Shown: positions 43,774 through 55,280 of the stretch, piece after piece | How the letters are laid out: each line of letters starts with the position of its first letter | Position numbering within the stretch: position 1 is the stretch's first letter | NCBI RefSeq assembly: GCF_002797755.1 | Contig: NZ_PGFI01000012.1 | Location: 186,001 to 250,000 of the forward strand | Origin: Brevirhabdus pacifica | GTDB taxonomy: Bacteria; Pseudomonadota; Alphaproteobacteria; Rhodobacterales; Rhodobacteraceae | Reading direction: 5' to 3' | DNA: 64,000 nucleotides | Program-made: the position numbers and the translations under genes | Notes under the pieces: generated by a model | Databases searched by the model: none | What the model saw: only the letters and a program-made list of their open reading frames with translations | What the model was told of the DNA's origin: nothing

Positions 43774-44718
43774 TTAGGCAACAGCCGCCAGATCGGCCGG
43801 GCGGATGTTGCAGCCCGGCAGGCGGTCGGCCGCCTCGGCATCGCATTCAACCAGCTCCCACGCACCGCGATCGGCCATGAGCGCCCGCAGCAGCGCGTTG
43901 GTCAGCGAATGACCAGCCCGGTCGCCTTCATAAAGGCCCAGGATCGGCGCGCCGGCCAGCATCAGGTCGCCCAGGGCATCCAGCATCTTGTGGCGCACGG
44001 CCTCGTCGGCATGGCGCAGGCCGCCGGGCGAAAGGACCTTCTCGCCGTCGACGACAACGGCATTGGAATAGGTGCCACCCAGGGCAAGCCCCTGCTCCTG
44101 CATGGCCTCGACATCGGCCTGGCGGCAGAAGGTGCGGCTGTCAGCCAGTTCGCGCAGGAAGGCGCCGTTGGACATTTTCAGGGTCTTGGACTGCTGGCCG
44201 ATGGCCGCGTCGGGGAAGGAAATGTCGAAACGGATGGTCAGCGTGTCGGCGGGCGACAGGCGGGCGCATGCGCCACCGCGCGCAACCTCGACGGGGCGCA
44301 GGATGCGGATCGCGCGAATGGGGGCTTCAAGCGTGGTCAGCCCGGCCTTGAGAATGGCGGCGGCGAAGGGACGCGCGCTGCCGTCCAGGATCGGAACCTC
44401 GGGGCCGTCAACCTCGACCAGGGCGTTGTGCACGCCACAGCCCGCCAGGGCGGCCATCACATGTTCGACCGTCGAGACGCTGGCGCCGGCGGCATTGACC
44501 AGACGAGTGCAAAGCGGCGACTGCTCGGCCAGGTGCCACAGGGCCGGGATGGTCGCGGCGTCGGACGCGTCCGTGTCGGACGCACCGGCGATCAGGTCAC
44601 GGCGCAGGAAGGTAATGCCCGCATCGGCCGCGGCCGGGCGGATGACCAGACGGACAGGCTTGCCGGAATGCAGGCCTGTACCGACAAAGGCGATGCTGGT
44701 CTTGAGCGTGGTTTGCAC
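43774..44718 (-). CDS. lpxC: UDP-3-O-acyl-N-acetylglucosamine deacetylase
   Basis: 314-residue zinc deacetylase committing lipid A synthesis. Zinc ligands H86 in STVEH, H243 and D247 in HKMLDALGD, and the general acid H270 in DRAGHS are all in place, with the conserved TYSNAVVVDGEKVLSPGGLRHADE lead-in (split by turns). The GTG start at 44716-44718 has GGGGGA upstream. It lies between ftsZ and bamD, separated from ftsZ by 232 bases and a terminator, so it probably has its own promoter. Confidence 0.96.
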   Translation of the reverse strand: MQTTLKTSIAFVGTGLHSGKPVRLVIRPAAADAGITFLRRDLIAGASDTDASDAATIPALWHLAEQSPLCTRLVNAAGASVSTVEHVMAALAGCGVHNALVEVDGPEVPILDGSARPFAAAILKAGLTTLEAPIRAIRILRPVEVARGGACARLSPADTLTIRFDISFPDAAIGQQSKTLKMSNGAFLRELADSRTFCRQADVEAMQEQGLALGGTYSNAVVVDGEKVLSPGGLRHADEAVRHKMLDALGDLMLAGAPILGLYEGDRAGHSLTNALLRALMADRGAWELVECDAEAADRLPGCNIRPADLAAVA

Positions 44719-44887
44719 GAAAGGTCCCCCGGGGCGCGACGAAAGCGGACACGCGGGTCCGCCCTGAGGCTAATAAGGCCATCGGAGGGGGCAATCTCAA
44801 CTCAATCTTTGCAACGGTTTGTAACATCATCGGCGGATTTGGGCAGGATTTCTGACCCGTCCGCCCAACCCGTTGAAATCAGGCTGG

Positions 44888-44919
44888 AAAAAGGGCGCAC
44901 CCTGCAAGGCGCGCCCTTT
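44888..44919 (-). terminator. Rho-independent terminator after ftsZ
   Basis: On the minus strand AAAGGGCGC and GCGCCCTTT form a 9-base stem with a 12-base loop, and the 3' arm runs into a TTTTT tract. It starts about 31 bases after the ftsZ stop. Confidence 0.8.
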
Positions 44920-44950
44920 GGATTGTCAACCGGCGAACGCGGTTGCGAGG

Positions 44951-46582
44951 TCAGTTCGCCTGTCGACGGAGGAAAGCCGGGATCTCGATCTTCTCTTGCT
45001 CGTCATCCATCTCCGCATGCCGCTGGGCGGGCTGCTGCGCGTGCTGGGGGCGCAGACGCTCGGGCTCGTGCCGGGGTTCTTCCTCGGCGCTGCCGGTCAT
45101 CCGGTTGATGAGGTTGTTGATGCCGAAGCGCGGACGCTCCCCATGCTCGGGGCGTGCTTCCTGGCGACCCAGTGCCTCGACCCGGGCCCGTTCCTCGTTG
45201 GGCTTGGGCATGCGGCTGACGGCGGCCTTCAGGCGGGCCATCGCCTCGGGCGAGGGCTGACCGGCGGCGCGGGCGCGCGGCGCCACGAACTCGGCGGCGT
45301 CCTCGAAATGCTGGACCGGCTCGGGCTGTGCCTCGGGCTCGTCACGGTAGACGGGTTCGGGCAGGTCGTCGTCGGCAAAGCTCTGGTGGTCCGAGAAGAA
45401 GTCGTCGGCGGGCGCGGCCTCCTCCTGGTCCTGGAAGAGCGAGGGCTCTTCCATGTGCTCGGGCTCGGCGCGGGCCACGGCCGCGGCGGCAGCGCCACCC
45501 GAGGACATGGCAACTGGGGCCGGGGTCTGGACCGGAGCGGCGGCGGCGGGCGCAGGCTCGGCCTGCAGCGGCTTGGCCAGGCTGCGGCGCGGGACCGGAA
45601 CCTCGAGGTGCATGTCGGACGCGTCGATGCCGGTGGCGACGACCGAGACGCGCATCTTGCCTTCCATCTCGGTGTCGAGGGTCGAGCCGACGATGATGTT
45701 GGCGTCGGGATCCACCTCTTCGCGGATGCGGTTGGCGGCTTCGTCCAGCTCGAACAGGGTCAGGTCGTGGCCGCCGGTGATGTTGATCAGAACACCCTTG
45801 GCGCCGCGCAGGCTGATCTCGTCCAGCAACGGGTTGGCGATGGCCTTTTCGGCGGCCTGGACGGCGCGATCTTCGCCATCGGCCTCGCCGGTGCCCATCA
45901 TGGCCTTGCCCATCTCGTCCATGACGGCGCGGACGTCGGCGAAGTCGAGGTTGATGAGGCCCGGACGGACCATCAGGTCGGTCACGCCCTTGACGCCCTG
46001 GTAGAGCACGTCGTCGGCCAGGCTGAACGCCTCGGTGAAGGTGGTCTTTTCATTGGCGAGGCGGAACAGGTTCTGGTTCGGAATGATGATCAGCGTGTCC
46101 ACGACCTTCTGCAGGGCCTCGACGCCCTCCTCGGCCTGGCGCATCCGCTTGCCACCCTCGAACTGGAAGGGCTTGGTCACGACGCCGACGGTCAGAACGC
46201 CCAGCTCACGGGCGGCCTGCGCGATGATCGGCGCGGCGCCGGTGCCGGTGCCCCCGCCCATGCCGGCGGTGATGAAACACATGTGCGCACCGGCCAGGTG
46301 ATCGACGATCTCCTCGATGCTCTCCTCGGCGGCGGCGGCGCCGACTGCCGGACGGGCGCCTGCACCCAGACCTTCGGTGACCTTGACGCCCATCTGCACG
46401 CGGCTCGTCGCCTGCGCCTGCTGCAGTGCCTGGGCATCGGTGTTGGCGACAACGAATTCGACGCCGTCCAGCTGCTTCTCGATCATGTTGTTGACCGCGT
46501 TGCCGCCGGCACCCCCGACCCCGAATACGGTGATGCGTGGCTTCAGTTCGTTCTGGTCGGGCATCATCAAATTCAATGTCAT
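44951..46582 (-). CDS. ftsZ: Cell division GTPase FtsZ
   Basis: 543 residues from the ATG at 46580-46582, with AGGCGGA upstream. The tubulin signature GGGTGTG is at 109-115 and the T7 loop lies near [12 protein letters not shown]. The C-terminal third is a long disordered linker (about 335-525), rich in Ala/Pro/Glu, longer than in E. coli as is usual for alphaproteobacteria. The conserved terminal peptide [11 protein letters not shown] binds FtsA/ZipA-type partners. It is separated from ftsA by 178 bases, which should hold its own promoter. Confidence 0.97.
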   Translation of the reverse strand: MTLNLMMPDQNELKPRITVFGVGGAGGNAVNNMIEKQLDGVEFVVANTDAQALQQAQATSRVQMGVKVTEGLGAGARPAVGAAAAEESIEEIVDHLAGAHMCFITAGMGGGTGTGAAPIIAQAARELGVLTVGVVTKPFQFEGGKRMRQAEEGVEALQKVVDTLIIIPNQNLFRLANEKTTFTEAFSLADDVLYQGVKGVTDLMVRPGLINLDFADVRAVMDEMGKAMMGTGEADGEDRAVQAAEKAIANPLLDEISLRGAKGVLINITGGHDLTLFELDEAANRIREEVDPDANIIVGSTLDTEMEGKMRVSVVATGIDASDMHLEVPVPRRSLAKPLQAEPAPAAAAPVQTPAPVAMSSGGAAAAAVARAEPEHMEEPSLFQDQEEAAPADDFFSDHQSFADDDLPEPVYRDEPEAQPEPVQHFEDAAEFVAPRARAAGQPSPEAMARLKAAVSRMPKPNEERARVEALGRQEARPEHGERPRFGINNLINRMTGSAEEEPRHEPERLRPQHAQQPAQRHAEMDDEQEKIEIPAFLRRQAN

Positions 46583-46760
46583 TGTCAGTCCGCCTGTATT
46601 TTTGATCCGCGTGTCATTGCACGCCTTTTCCCTCACTTAATGCGCGATCCTACCGGGAAAGCGCAGACTCGTCACGGAAAAAACGACGAATCGCCACAAA
46701 ATATGGCCTTAAACCCATGTCCTTCCGGCGGTATTTTGCCGGCGGACCCAAATCTGGTGT

Positions 46761-48095
46761 CTACCAGTTGTCCTTGAACCATTTCATCGCTCTCCTGATC
46801 GACCTGGCCGGGTATCCCTCGGCCGGAATGTCGAAATCCCACCACTCGTCCTGGGGACGCGTGGCGAAGAGGCACAGCCCCACAGCCGAGGCGAATGCAG
46901 GCCCTGTCGCAGCCTGTGGCAGGCCCTGGACGCGCAGCGGGCGACCCAGGCGCACCTGCTGGCCCAGGATGCGGCTGGCAAGCCCCTCGAGGCCCGGGAT
47001 CTGACTGCCGCCGCCGGTCAGGACGATCTGCTGGCTGGGCAGGTGCTCGAACCCCGCGGCGTCCAGGCGCTCGCGCACCTCTTCCAGGATCTCCTCGATC
47101 CGGGGGCGCATGATGCCGATGACCTCGGCGCGGCTGACGGCGCGGCGGTCGTGATCCCAATCGCCGGTATCGCCGCCGATCTCGATCATGTCGCGGTCGT
47201 CCATGCCGGTGGCCATGGCGCCACCATGCACGGTCTTGATCCGCTCGGCCGCGGCCATCGAGACCTGAAGCCCCTTGGAGATGTCGGTGGTCACGTGCTC
47301 GCCGCCCATGCGCACGGCGTCGGCGTAGATCATGTGTTTCTTGAGGAAGACCGAGATGCCGGTCGCCCCGCCCCCCAGATCGATGCAGGCGCCGCCCAGC
47401 TCCTGCTCGTCCTCGACCATGGCCGCGATGCCGCTGGAATAGGCCGACGAGGCGATGCCGGCCAGTTCCAGATCGCAGCGTTTGACGCAGTGGATCAGGT
47501 TCTGGATGGCCGAGCGGTCGACGGTCAGCATGTGCATGTCCACCGCGAGGCGGTGACCGATCATGCCGCGCGGGTCCGACAGGCCCGCCCGGTGATCGAG
47601 GGCGAAGTTCACGGGCTGCGCGTGCAGCACCTCGCGCCCCTCGCCGTAGTCGGGCACGTCACAGACCGACATGACCCGCCCGATGTCGGGCTCGGTCACG
47701 GTGGTGTCCTGAAGCTCGATCGCGCCCGAAAGGCCGTAGGAGCGCGGCTCTGCCCCCGAGAAACAGGCGATGACGTGATCGACCCGCACGTTGGCCATCT
47801 TCTGGGCGCCCTGCACGGCGGTGCGGATGGCGCGCTCGGTCTCCTGCATGGCGTCGATCTCGCCGAAGCGCACCCCGCGCGAGCGGGTGGTGGCGGCGCC
47901 GATGACCCGGAAGCTCGATTGCCCGGCCATGGAGCTGACGCCATCGTCGGCGCGGAAACGCTCGGGGCCGTCAAACCGCAGGATCAGGCAGGCCACCTTC
48001 CAGGTGCCCACGTCCAGAATGGCCACGACACCACGCTGCATTGCCGCCTGGCGCATGTTCCGCATCGCACGTTGAGAGCGATAAAGGTCGGTCAT
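46761..48095 (-). CDS. ftsA: Cell division protein FtsA
   Basis: 444-residue actin-like protein that anchors FtsZ to the membrane. The ATP-binding elements are ILDVGTWKVACLI (residues 26-38), CIDLGGGATGISVF and VLTGGGSQIPGLEGLA. The C-terminal amphipathic helix RRAMKWFKDNW is the membrane-targeting sequence. The start overlaps the ftsQ stop by 4 bases (ATGA), so translation is probably coupled. Confidence 0.96.
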   Translation of the reverse strand: MTDLYRSQRAMRNMRQAAMQRGVVAILDVGTWKVACLILRFDGPERFRADDGVSSMAGQSSFRVIGAATTRSRGVRFGEIDAMQETERAIRTAVQGAQKMANVRVDHVIACFSGAEPRSYGLSGAIELQDTTVTEPDIGRVMSVCDVPDYGEGREVLHAQPVNFALDHRAGLSDPRGMIGHRLAVDMHMLTVDRSAIQNLIHCVKRCDLELAGIASSAYSSGIAAMVEDEQELGGACIDLGGGATGISVFLKKHMIYADAVRMGGEHVTTDISKGLQVSMAAAERIKTVHGGAMATGMDDRDMIEIGGDTGDWDHDRRAVSRAEVIGIMRPRIEEILEEVRERLDAAGFEHLPSQQIVLTGGGSQIPGLEGLASRILGQQVRLGRPLRVQGLPQAATGPAFASAVGLCLFATRPQDEWWDFDIPAEGYPARSIRRAMKWFKDNW

Positions 48096-48985
48096 CCGCG
48101 GTTTTCTCCCAGTTCGATATTCTTCATCCGCCGCATTTCCTCGACGGCGTGTTCTGTCAGCCGGATCGTTGGCCGCTTGCCGTGGCGCATGTCGACGGCC
48201 ACGATGTCCCGGCTGAGAAGTTCGCGCGCCTGGTGCAGGGCCAGGACCCGCTCCAGCGCCAGTTCGGGCTGTGTCTCGGGCAGCAGGATGCGCTGATCCC
48301 CGGTCAGAACCAGGTCCCAGCGCCGTTCGCCCATGCGCACCAGCCCGCGCACACGCTCACCCAGCACCGAAGCGCTTTCCAGCAGACGCAGCGCCTCGGC
48401 GACGGCGCGGTCGGCGCCCTCGCCGCTGATGATGGGCAGGTCGGTGGAAAAGCGATGGGTGGTGATCGGGGCGACCCGGTGGCCGGCGACATCCAGAAGC
48501 TCGACCGCGTCGCGGCTGCGCCAGACGACGACGGGCACCCGTTCGGTCACGGCGATGTCGAGGATGCCGCCCGAGCGCACCCGAAGCTGCGCGTCCAGAA
48601 CGGCGTCCAGGCCCAGCACGGTCTGGCGCATCTCCTCGAGATCGAGGTCGAAGGAGCTGACGGGGAAATCGAGGGGAAGGATTTCGCGGATGTCCTGGGC
48701 CACCTCGTCCGAGGCACCATCGAGGGTCAGCAGGTTGACCATGAACTCGGGCCGCTCTTCGACCGAGCGGCGGATGTCGGTGACCTTCTGGGTCAGCATA
48801 TCGACCCGGGCCTCGTCGCTGACGAAGATCGCCGCCGCCCCCACCACCAGGAAGGCCGGAACGCCCGTGCGCAGCAGCGAGCGGAACATCGGTGTCAGCC
48901 AGAGACGTTGCAGCCGGTAGGCCACGCGCGACGGGGCGGGGTCGCGCTTGATGGCCGATTTGCGATCCAGGATCAGCGGTTGCAC
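48092..48985 (-). CDS. ftsQ: Cell division protein FtsQ
   Basis: 297 residues from a GTG at 48983-48985. This start is chosen because GGAGG lies seven bases ahead and the protein then begins with a short basic cytoplasmic segment, one membrane helix (about 36-58, [19 protein letters not shown]) and a POTRA domain followed by the FtsQ beta domain ([20 protein letters not shown]). It overlaps the end of ddl by 13 bases. It forms the FtsQLB division subcomplex in the periplasm. Confidence 0.93.
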   Translation of the reverse strand: MQPLILDRKSAIKRDPAPSRVAYRLQRLWLTPMFRSLLRTGVPAFLVVGAAAIFVSDEARVDMLTQKVTDIRRSVEERPEFMVNLLTLDGASDEVAQDIREILPLDFPVSSFDLDLEEMRQTVLGLDAVLDAQLRVRSGGILDIAVTERVPVVVWRSRDAVELLDVAGHRVAPITTHRFSTDLPIISGEGADRAVAEALRLLESASVLGERVRGLVRMGERRWDLVLTGDQRILLPETQPELALERVLALHQARELLSRDIVAVDMRHGKRPTIRLTEHAVEEMRRMKNIELGENRG

Positions 48986-49887
48986 GAAGCGTCCTCCACC
49001 ATCCAGCGAACCAGTTCGGGAAACGAAATGCCAAGGTGCGCGGCCTGCTCGGGCACGAGCGAGGTGGGCGTCATCCCCGGCTGGGTGTTGGTTTCCAGAA
49101 GGAACAGCCCCGCCAGCCCCCGTTCGGGGTCCCAGCGGAAATCGGTGCGGCTGACGCCCCGGCAGCCCAGGCATTCATGGGCGCGCAGGGCATAATCCAG
49201 GCAGGCCTGGGTGATCTCGGGCGGCAGATCGGCAGGCACCTCATGGCGCGAGCCGCCGGCGACGTATTTGGCGTCGTAATCGTACCAGCCGTCGGTCAGG
49301 ATCTCGGTCACGGCAAGGGCGCGGTCGCCCATCACCGTGGTCGTCAGCTCCCGCCCCGGCACGAAGGTTTCGACCATCAGCCGCTCGGGCATCTCGGCGT
49401 TGAGGCGGGGCGGTGCGTCGCTTTCCTCCATGATCAGGAAAACACCGACCGAAGAGCCCTCGGCGACGGGTTTGACCACGTAGGGCGGCGGCAGCACGTG
49501 GCCGGCCTCGATCTCGTCCCGCCCGGCGATGCGGCTTTGGGCAACTGGCAGGCCGGCGGCCTCGTAGGCCTCCTTGGCCTTGATCTTGTCCATGGCCAGG
49601 GCCGAGGAAAGCACGCCCGAATGGGTATAGGGGATGCGCAGCCATTCCAGCACGCCCTGCACGCAGCCGTCTTCGCCCCAACGGCCATGCAGCGCGTTGA
49701 AAACGACGTCGGGCTTGGCGGCGCGCAACTGCTCCACCAGGTCGGGACCGGCGTCGATTACCTCGACCCGGTATCCGGCCTCTTTCAGAGCCTTGGCGCA
49801 CTCGCGTCCCGACGAAAGCGACACGTCGCGTTCGGCCGAGGAGCCGCCCATCACTACCGCCACTGTGGGGCTTGTCCTGCTCGACAT
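48973..49887 (-). CDS. ddl: D-alanine-D-alanine ligase
   Basis: 304 residues from the ATG at 49885-49887, with AAGGCGGG upstream. ATP-grasp ligase that makes D-Ala-D-Ala for the peptidoglycan stem. [44 protein letters not shown] and [21 protein letters not shown] are the family blocks. The context between murB and ftsQ is standard. It has 96 bases of upstream space containing a hairpin. Confidence 0.96.
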   Translation of the reverse strand: MSSRTSPTVAVVMGGSSAERDVSLSSGRECAKALKEAGYRVEVIDAGPDLVEQLRAAKPDVVFNALHGRWGEDGCVQGVLEWLRIPYTHSGVLSSALAMDKIKAKEAYEAAGLPVAQSRIAGRDEIEAGHVLPPPYVVKPVAEGSSVGVFLIMEESDAPPRLNAEMPERLMVETFVPGRELTTTVMGDRALAVTEILTDGWYDYDAKYVAGGSRHEVPADLPPEITQACLDYALRAHECLGCRGVSRTDFRWDPERGLAGLFLLETNTQPGMTPTSLVPEQAAHLGISFPELVRWMVEDASCNR

Positions 49888-49973
49888 AACCCGCCTTCTA
49901 TGCGTTCTGGGCCTTTGAAACGGCCCTTCTATTGATTTTTTCCCGGGTGCCTGTCCCGGAGGGGTCACTGCTG

Positions 49974-49996
49974 ACCGGGGCTTCTATTGCCCCGGT
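49974..49996. other. Hairpin spanning the murB stop codon
   Basis: ACCGGGGC (49974-49981) and GCCCCGGT (49989-49996) form an 8-base perfect stem with a TTCTATT loop that contains the murB stop. There is no T run on the minus strand. It might attenuate read-through into ddl or just stabilise the upstream message. Confidence 0.4.
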
Positions 49997-50961
49997 TTCG
50001 GGTCGGTGGGTTCTCCCACTCTCATGATTTCCCACTGTAGCGTGAGGCCCGAGTTTTGGAAAACCTTTTTTCGCACCTCCTCGCCCAGACCCTCCAGGTC
50101 CGCCGCGGTGGCGTCGCCCGTGTTGACCAGAAAATTGGGATGCATTTCAGACATCTGCGCCCCGCCCAGCCGCGCACCGCGCATACCGGCGTCATCGATC
50201 ACCTTCCACGCCTTCAGCTCGTGGCTGTCGTCGGCGCGCCCCGTGGAGCTGAAACCAGCGGGATTGCGGAAGGTCGAGCCTGCGGTGCGGTCCTTGGTGG
50301 GTTGTGTCGCGTCGCGCTTGGCCAGCTGGTCGGTCATCCGCTGCTCCAAAACCTCAGGCTCACCGGAGGGGCCTTCGAAGGTGGCGTCGACCAGTACCCA
50401 GCCCTCGGGCAGTTCGGTCTGACGGTAGGCGAAATTCAGCTCATCGGCGGTCAGCGTGACCAGCTCGCCCGCCCGGGTCACGGCCCGGGCCGAGACGAAG
50501 ACATCCGCCACGTAAGATCCGTAGCAGCCCGCGTTCATCCGCACCGCCCCGCCGATGGCACCGGGAATGGTGCGCAGAAAGGTCAGGTCGACGCCGGCGG
50601 CGGCAGCCTTGCGCGCCACGTGGGCGTCCAGGGCGGCGACACCCGCGGTGACGCGGCTCCCCTCGATCTCGATCCCGTTGAAGCCGCGCCCCATGCGGAT
50701 CACCACGGCCCGCAACCCGCCGTCGCGCACAATCAGGTTGGAGCCCACGCCCATGGGAAACACCTGAACATTCTCGGGCAGGTCCCGCAGGAACGCACGC
50801 AGATCGTCGAGGTCGGCGGGCTGGAAGAACCAGTCGGCCGGCCCCCCGACCCGCAGCCAGGTCAAGTCGGCCAGGGGGCGGTCGGCGGTCAGGTTGCCGC
50901 GCACCTCGGGCATGGCGGGGGCGGTTGTCCCCTTCGTCGCCGCCTTGCCGGCCCCGCTCAT
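49984..50961 (-). CDS. murB: UDP-N-acetylenolpyruvoylglucosamine reductase
   Basis: 325 residues from the ATG at 50959-50961. FAD enzyme making UDP-MurNAc. [50 protein letters not shown] and the late [25 protein letters not shown] with the catalytic-region AGSTFRNP place it in type I/IIa MurB. The start overlaps the upstream DUF2484 stop by 4 bases. Confidence 0.96.
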   Translation of the reverse strand: MSGAGKAATKGTTAPAMPEVRGNLTADRPLADLTWLRVGGPADWFFQPADLDDLRAFLRDLPENVQVFPMGVGSNLIVRDGGLRAVVIRMGRGFNGIEIEGSRVTAGVAALDAHVARKAAAAGVDLTFLRTIPGAIGGAVRMNAGCYGSYVADVFVSARAVTRAGELVTLTADELNFAYRQTELPEGWVLVDATFEGPSGEPEVLEQRMTDQLAKRDATQPTKDRTAGSTFRNPAGFSSTGRADDSHELKAWKVIDDAGMRGARLGGAQMSEMHPNFLVNTGDATAADLEGLGEEVRKKVFQNSGLTLQWEIMRVGEPTDPKPGQ

Positions 50962-51197
50962 CGGGCCAGCCCCGCGCGGCGCAGGGCATAGCGCAGCGGC
51001 CAGCGCAGGATCGAGGCCGCGGCCAGCGTCAGGATCAGAACACCCCAGGGTCCGTTCTGCACCCACATCAGCACCAGCAGCGGCGCGCCCGTGGCCATCA
51101 GCACGTAGGCCAGCGGCCAGTGGTTGCGCCGGGAAGGCATCATCGCCAGCACGTTGGCGGCGATCGCCCAAAGACAGGCAAGCACGATCGAGAGCAT
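50958..51197 (-). CDS. DUF2484 family small membrane protein (copy 2)
   Basis: 79 residues from the ATG at 51195-51197. A GTG one codon earlier, which would overlap the previous stop by 4 bases, is equally possible. Two or three membrane helices, with [22 protein letters not shown] as the DUF2484 motif, and a basic C-terminus ([15 protein letters not shown]). The function is unknown. It is found in the dcw cluster of Rhodobacterales, so a role in envelope synthesis is likely by context. It is paralogous to the next gene upstream. Confidence 0.83.
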   Translation of the reverse strand: MLSIVLACLWAIAANVLAMMPSRRNHWPLAYVLMATGAPLLVLMWVQNGPWGVLILTLAAASILRWPLRYALRRAGLAR

Positions 51198-51538
51198 CAC
51201 GAAGGGTCCTTTCGCATCTTGGTCCGGCCCGGGGCCGGGGAGGTCGGATGGCCGCCGGCCGGAACGGTCCTAGCAGCCAATTCCGGCGGAAGCGAGACAG
51301 GGCGGCCCCGCGCCCGCCGCCAGAAATAGCGTATCGGGTTGCGATACATGGAAGCGACGGCAAAGCCGAAAGCAAGTCCCGCCACCCATCCCAGCCCCGA
51401 GACCAGGGCGGCAAGCAGCACCGGCGCGGTCAGTAGAAGGGCGATGCCGGGAAGGTACTGTCGGCGCATCGGCAGCATCGCCACTGCCGCCGAGGCCAGC
51501 ACCCAAAGGCTTGCGAAGGTGATCAGCCAGGGCGTCAC
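51197..51538 (-). CDS. DUF2484 family small membrane protein (copy 1)
   Basis: 113 residues from a GTG at 51536-51538. The same layout as its neighbour: [22 protein letters not shown] aligns with [20 protein letters not shown] in copy 2, and [12 protein letters not shown] with [12 protein letters not shown]. It has a longer hydrophilic C-terminal tail (about 82-113) that copy 2 lacks. The stop and the next start share one base or more, so the pair is coupled. Function unknown. Confidence 0.83.
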   Translation of the reverse strand: MTPWLITFASLWVLASAAVAMLPMRRQYLPGIALLLTAPVLLAALVSGLGWVAGLAFGFAVASMYRNPIRYFWRRARGRPVSLPPELAARTVPAGGHPTSPAPGRTKMRKDPS

Positions 51539-51605
51539 GGGGACGGGTGCGCGGCGTTATCCGCCGCCCCCCGCTGATCCCCGCGCCGCGCCCGGTCGGC
51601 CAAGC

Positions 51606-53009
51606 TCAGGCCGCCTTTTCCAGGCGCTGGGGCAGGCCGTTGGCCCAGGCGCTGATGGTGCCCGCACCAAGGCAGACGACCATGTCACCCGGACGGGCCT
51701 GTTCACGCACCAGGCGTTCCAGGTCATCCTCGCTCAGCAACGCACGAGCGTGGCGGTGACCGTGGCGGATCAGCCCGGCGACCAGATCGTCGCGCCCTGC
51801 CCCCTCGATCGGATCCTCGCCGGCGGCAAAGACCTCGGCGATGGCGACCACGTCGGCATCATGGAAACAGCTGCAGAAATCCTCGAACAGGGAATGCAGG
51901 CGCGAGTAGCGGTGCGGCTGGTGGACGGCAATGACGCGCCCCTCGCAAGCCTGACGGGCGGCCTTCAGCACGGCCGCGATCTCAACCGGGTGGTGGCCGT
52001 AATCGTCGATGATGGCAACGCCGTCGACCTCGCCCACGCGGGTGAAGCGGCGGTTGACGCCCTTGAACCCGGCAAGAGCTGCGCGGATCTCGTCGGCGGT
52101 CATGCCCAGATGGCGCGAGACGGCAACGGCGGCCAGCGCGTTCGAGACGTTGTGGTCGCCGGGCATCGGCAGGGTGCAGCCCTCGATCACCTCGTCCTCA
52201 TATTGCAGGGCGATGTCGAAATGCGCGACGCCCGCCTCGTAGGTCAGGTTGACCGCGCGCACGTCGGCCTGGGCGTTGAAGCCGAAGGTCCGCACCCGGC
52301 GGTCGGTGATGCGGCCCACAAGGCTGCGCACCTCGGGGTGGTCGGTGCAGCAGACAGCCAGACCGTAGAACGGGATGTTCGAGACGAAATCGGTGAAGCC
52401 CTGACGCAGGCGGTCGAAATCGCCCCAATGCTCCATATGCTCGGGGTCGATGTTGGTGACGATGGCGATGGTGGCGGGCAGCCGGTTGAAGGTGCCATCG
52501 CTTTCATCGGCCTCGACCACCATCCATTCGCCCTGCCCCATCCGCGCGTTCGAGCCATAGGCATGGATGATGCCGCCGTTGATGACCGTGGGGTCGACCC
52601 CGCCCGCGTCCAGCAGCGTGGCGACCATCGTCGTGGTGGTGGTCTTGCCATGGGTGCCGGCGACAGCGATGTTGGATTTCAGGCGCATCAGCTCGGCCAG
52701 CATCTCGGCGCGGCGAACGACGGGCAGGCCCTGGGCGCGGGCCTCGTCCAGCTCGGGGTTGCCGGGTTTGATCGCCGACGAGATCACGACCACGGCCGCG
52801 TTCTGAAGGTTCTCGGCTTTCTGGCCTTCGAAGATGACGGCTCCCAGGCCTTCCAGCCGCTCGGTGATCTTGCTGCCCTTCAGGTCAGAGCCCTGGACCG
52901 AATAGCCGTGGTTCAACAGCACCTCGGCGATGCCGGACATGCCGATCCCGCCTATGCCCACGAAATGGATCGGTCCCAGTTGCGTGGGCAGCTTGGTGGC
53001 AGCGTTCAT
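51606..53009 (-). CDS. murC: UDP-N-acetylmuramate-L-alanine ligase
   Basis: 467 residues from the ATG at 53007-53009. Mur ligase adding L-Ala to UDP-MurNAc. The N-terminal UDP-binding motif is [16 protein letters not shown], the ATP P-loop is [14 protein letters not shown], and the C-terminal domain carries [18 protein letters not shown] and [17 protein letters not shown]. The start overlaps the murG stop by 4 bases. A longer frame upstream runs inside murG and is not used. Confidence 0.97.
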   Translation of the reverse strand: MNAATKLPTQLGPIHFVGIGGIGMSGIAEVLLNHGYSVQGSDLKGSKITERLEGLGAVIFEGQKAENLQNAAVVVISSAIKPGNPELDEARAQGLPVVRRAEMLAELMRLKSNIAVAGTHGKTTTTTMVATLLDAGGVDPTVINGGIIHAYGSNARMGQGEWMVVEADESDGTFNRLPATIAIVTNIDPEHMEHWGDFDRLRQGFTDFVSNIPFYGLAVCCTDHPEVRSLVGRITDRRVRTFGFNAQADVRAVNLTYEAGVAHFDIALQYEDEVIEGCTLPMPGDHNVSNALAAVAVSRHLGMTADEIRAALAGFKGVNRRFTRVGEVDGVAIIDDYGHHPVEIAAVLKAARQACEGRVIAVHQPHRYSRLHSLFEDFCSCFHDADVVAIAEVFAAGEDPIEGAGRDDLVAGLIRHGHRHARALLSEDDLERLVREQARPGDMVVCLGAGTISAWANGLPQRLEKAA

Positions 53010-54112
53010 TCGTTCTTCCCTTTGTTGGACAGGGTCTCGACCATCTCGACCAGACGCTCTGTGGCGTCGGGCCGGCCCAGTTTGGATGCCTCTTGCGACA
53101 TCTTCAACGCGGCTGTGGGATCGGAGAGTATGGCCGTGACATGTCCGGCCAACGCGGGCGGAGTGGTTTCGGTTTCCGACAAAACGACGGCGGCGCCGGA
53201 TTCTCCCAGCGCGCGGGCGTTGGCGCTTTGCTCGTCGCGGATGGCGGCGGCCAGCGGGATCAGGATCGAGGGACGCCCGATGACAGAGATATCGGCGACC
53301 GAGCTGGCCCCCGCGCGCGAGATGATGAGCTGTGCCTCGGTGAAGCGGCGCGGCACGTCGTCGAAGAAGGGCGCCACCTCGGCATCGATCCCCAACTCGC
53401 GGTAACGCCCGGCAACGCGGTCCATGTCCTCGGCCCGGGCCTGGTGGGCGACGCGCAGGTTGGCGCGCAGGGCCTCGGGCACCTGGCCCAAGGCGTCGGG
53501 CACCACGTCCGACAGGATGCGCGCGCCCTGGCTGCCGCCGATCACCACCACGCTCAGCGGGTAGTCGCCCGGCGGGATATAGGCCGCGCCGGCGCGTTCC
53601 AGCACCGCCGCCCGAACCGGGTTGCCGGTATAGACCCCCTCGACCCCGTCGGGCAGGGTCGTGGGCCATGTGCCGCAGGCGATGGCGTCGACCTTGCGGG
53701 CGAAGACCTGATTGACCCGGCCCAGAACGCCGTTCTGTTCATGGAACATGCGCGGCAGGCGCATCAGCCATGCGGCCGCCATCGCCGGAAACGCCGGGTA
53801 GCCGCCAAAACCCACCACCACCGAGGGCCGGTCGCGGCGCATCGCGGCCATGGCCGACATCACACCCGCGCCCAGGCGCAGCGGCACGCCCGCCTTGGCC
53901 AGGATGCCGCCCCGCGCGAAGGTCGCGGCGGGCACCTGTTCGATCTGGACGGCCTGCGGAAATCCGCCGGTATAGCGCGCGCCGCGCGCATCGGTGGAGA
54001 GTTTGACCCGCCACCCCCTCTCGAGAAGGGCTTCGGCCAGGGCCTGGGCGGGGAACATGTGGCCGCCGGTTCCCCCGGCGGCGATGACGATAAGCTTCTG
54101 TTCGGCGGGCAT
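53006..54112 (-). CDS. murG: UDP-GlcNAc:lipid I N-acetylglucosaminyltransferase
   Basis: 368 residues from the ATG at 54110-54112. GT28 enzyme turning lipid I into lipid II on the inner face of the membrane. The glycine loop [35 protein letters not shown] and the donor-site [11 protein letters not shown] and [11 protein letters not shown] are all present. The start lies one base after the ftsW stop, with its ribosome binding site (GGAAGG) inside ftsW. A GTG four codons earlier is less likely. Confidence 0.97.
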   Translation of the reverse strand: MPAEQKLIVIAAGGTGGHMFPAQALAEALLERGWRVKLSTDARGARYTGGFPQAVQIEQVPAATFARGGILAKAGVPLRLGAGVMSAMAAMRRDRPSVVVGFGGYPAFPAMAAAWLMRLPRMFHEQNGVLGRVNQVFARKVDAIACGTWPTTLPDGVEGVYTGNPVRAAVLERAGAAYIPPGDYPLSVVVIGGSQGARILSDVVPDALGQVPEALRANLRVAHQARAEDMDRVAGRYRELGIDAEVAPFFDDVPRRFTEAQLIISRAGASSVADISVIGRPSILIPLAAAIRDEQSANARALGESGAAVVLSETETTPPALAGHVTAILSDPTAALKMSQEASKLGRPDATERLVEMVETLSNKGKNE

Positions 54113-54113
54113 A

Positions 54114-55280
54114 TTACCTTCCACGGGTCAGCAGGATGTCCCCAAGCTCGCCCTGCGGGCGGCTGCGGGTCAAAGCCAGCAGCATACCGACCGCCAACCC
54201 GCCTGCAATCAACGAGGAGCCGCCGTAGCTGACGAAGGGCAGCGTCATGCCCTTGGCGGGCAGGATACGCACCGCCACCCCGAGATTGATGAAGGCCTGA
54301 AGCCCGAAAAGTGTCGCCAGCCCCGTGCCCGCCAGCCGCGTGAAGGGATCACGCTCGCGCATCAGGCGCACCAGCGAACGGACCGTAATGACCAGGTAGA
54401 GAAAGACGATGAAGAGCACCATGATGAGGCCGTATTCCTCGGCCGCGACCGCGATGATGAAATCGGTGTGCGCATCGGGCAGCGACCATTTCACAGACCC
54501 CTCGCCGACGCCGACCCCGAAGAAGCCCCCCTCCTGAATGGCGTTGGTGGCGTAACCGATCTGGGTGCGCGGATCGACATCGGGCGACAGGAAGCCATCG
54601 ATGCGGCGGGCGAAATGCTCGGACCCGTTATAGGCGAAAGTGCCGGCCAGCGCGACGAGCCCGGCCAGACCCGACAGCAGCACGATCGAGGCGCCGCCGA
54701 CGAAATACATGACACCCCAGGCCGCGAGAATCAGGCTGGCCTGGCCGAAGTCGGGCTGCAGCGCCAGGAACGAGACGACGATGATCGCCACGGCAAAGCT
54801 GAAGGTTCGCCCCGGAGGACCGTTGATTTCCTGCCCTGCGGCGATCAGCCACGCGGTCAGGATAACGAAGCCCGGCTTGAGGAATTCCGACGGCTGAACC
54901 GAGGCGAAGCCCAGCGAATACCACCGCGTCGCGCCCTTGCCGAAGTCGGTCCCGAAGAAGGGCAGAAGCGCCAGCGCCGCGAAGGCCGCGAGAAAGCCGA
55001 TCACGCCCACCCGGCGCACCATGGCCGGCGGCATCATGGAGGCCAGCAGGATCGCCACCATCGCCAGGCCGCTGAAAAACGCCTGTCGGGTCACGTAATG
55101 AAAGGGATCAAGGCCGTTTCGCGACGCCAGCGGCGGCGAGGAGGCCAAGCCAAGCAGCAAGCCCGCGCCCATCAGGACCAGGATGCACGTCAGCGACCAG
55201 CGGTCGATCGTGCGCCACCAACGGGGGATAACGGGTTCGCCGGACTGCACGGGAACCGTGCCGAAAGCCATCTCTGTCAT
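54114..55280 (-). CDS. ftsW: Septal peptidoglycan polymerase FtsW
   Basis: 388-residue SEDS-family membrane glycosyltransferase with about ten helices. Family marks are [48 protein letters not shown] and [16 protein letters not shown]. The start is ATG at 55278-55280 with AGGCGA upstream. Normally preceded by murD in this cluster; here the upstream neighbour is an unrelated divergent regulator, so ftsW must have its own promoter in the 158-base gap. Confidence 0.97.
   Translation of the reverse strand: MTEMAFGTVPVQSGEPVIPRWWRTIDRWSLTCILVLMGAGLLLGLASSPPLASRNGLDPFHYVTRQAFFSGLAMVAILLASMMPPAMVRRVGVIGFLAAFAALALLPFFGTDFGKGATRWYSLGFASVQPSEFLKPGFVILTAWLIAAGQEINGPPGRTFSFAVAIIVVSFLALQPDFGQASLILAAWGVMYFVGGASIVLLSGLAGLVALAGTFAYNGSEHFARRIDGFLSPDVDPRTQIGYATNAIQEGGFFGVGVGEGSVKWSLPDAHTDFIIAVAAEEYGLIMVLFIVFLYLVITVRSLVRLMRERDPFTRLAGTGLATLFGLQAFINLGVAVRILPAKGMTLPFVSYGGSSLIAGGLAVGMLLALTRSRPQGELGDILLTRGR

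Noticed and set aside
51339-53405. 688-codon open frame on the plus strand across murC and murG
   Set aside because: Antisense to two clear Mur enzymes, with typical shadow composition.
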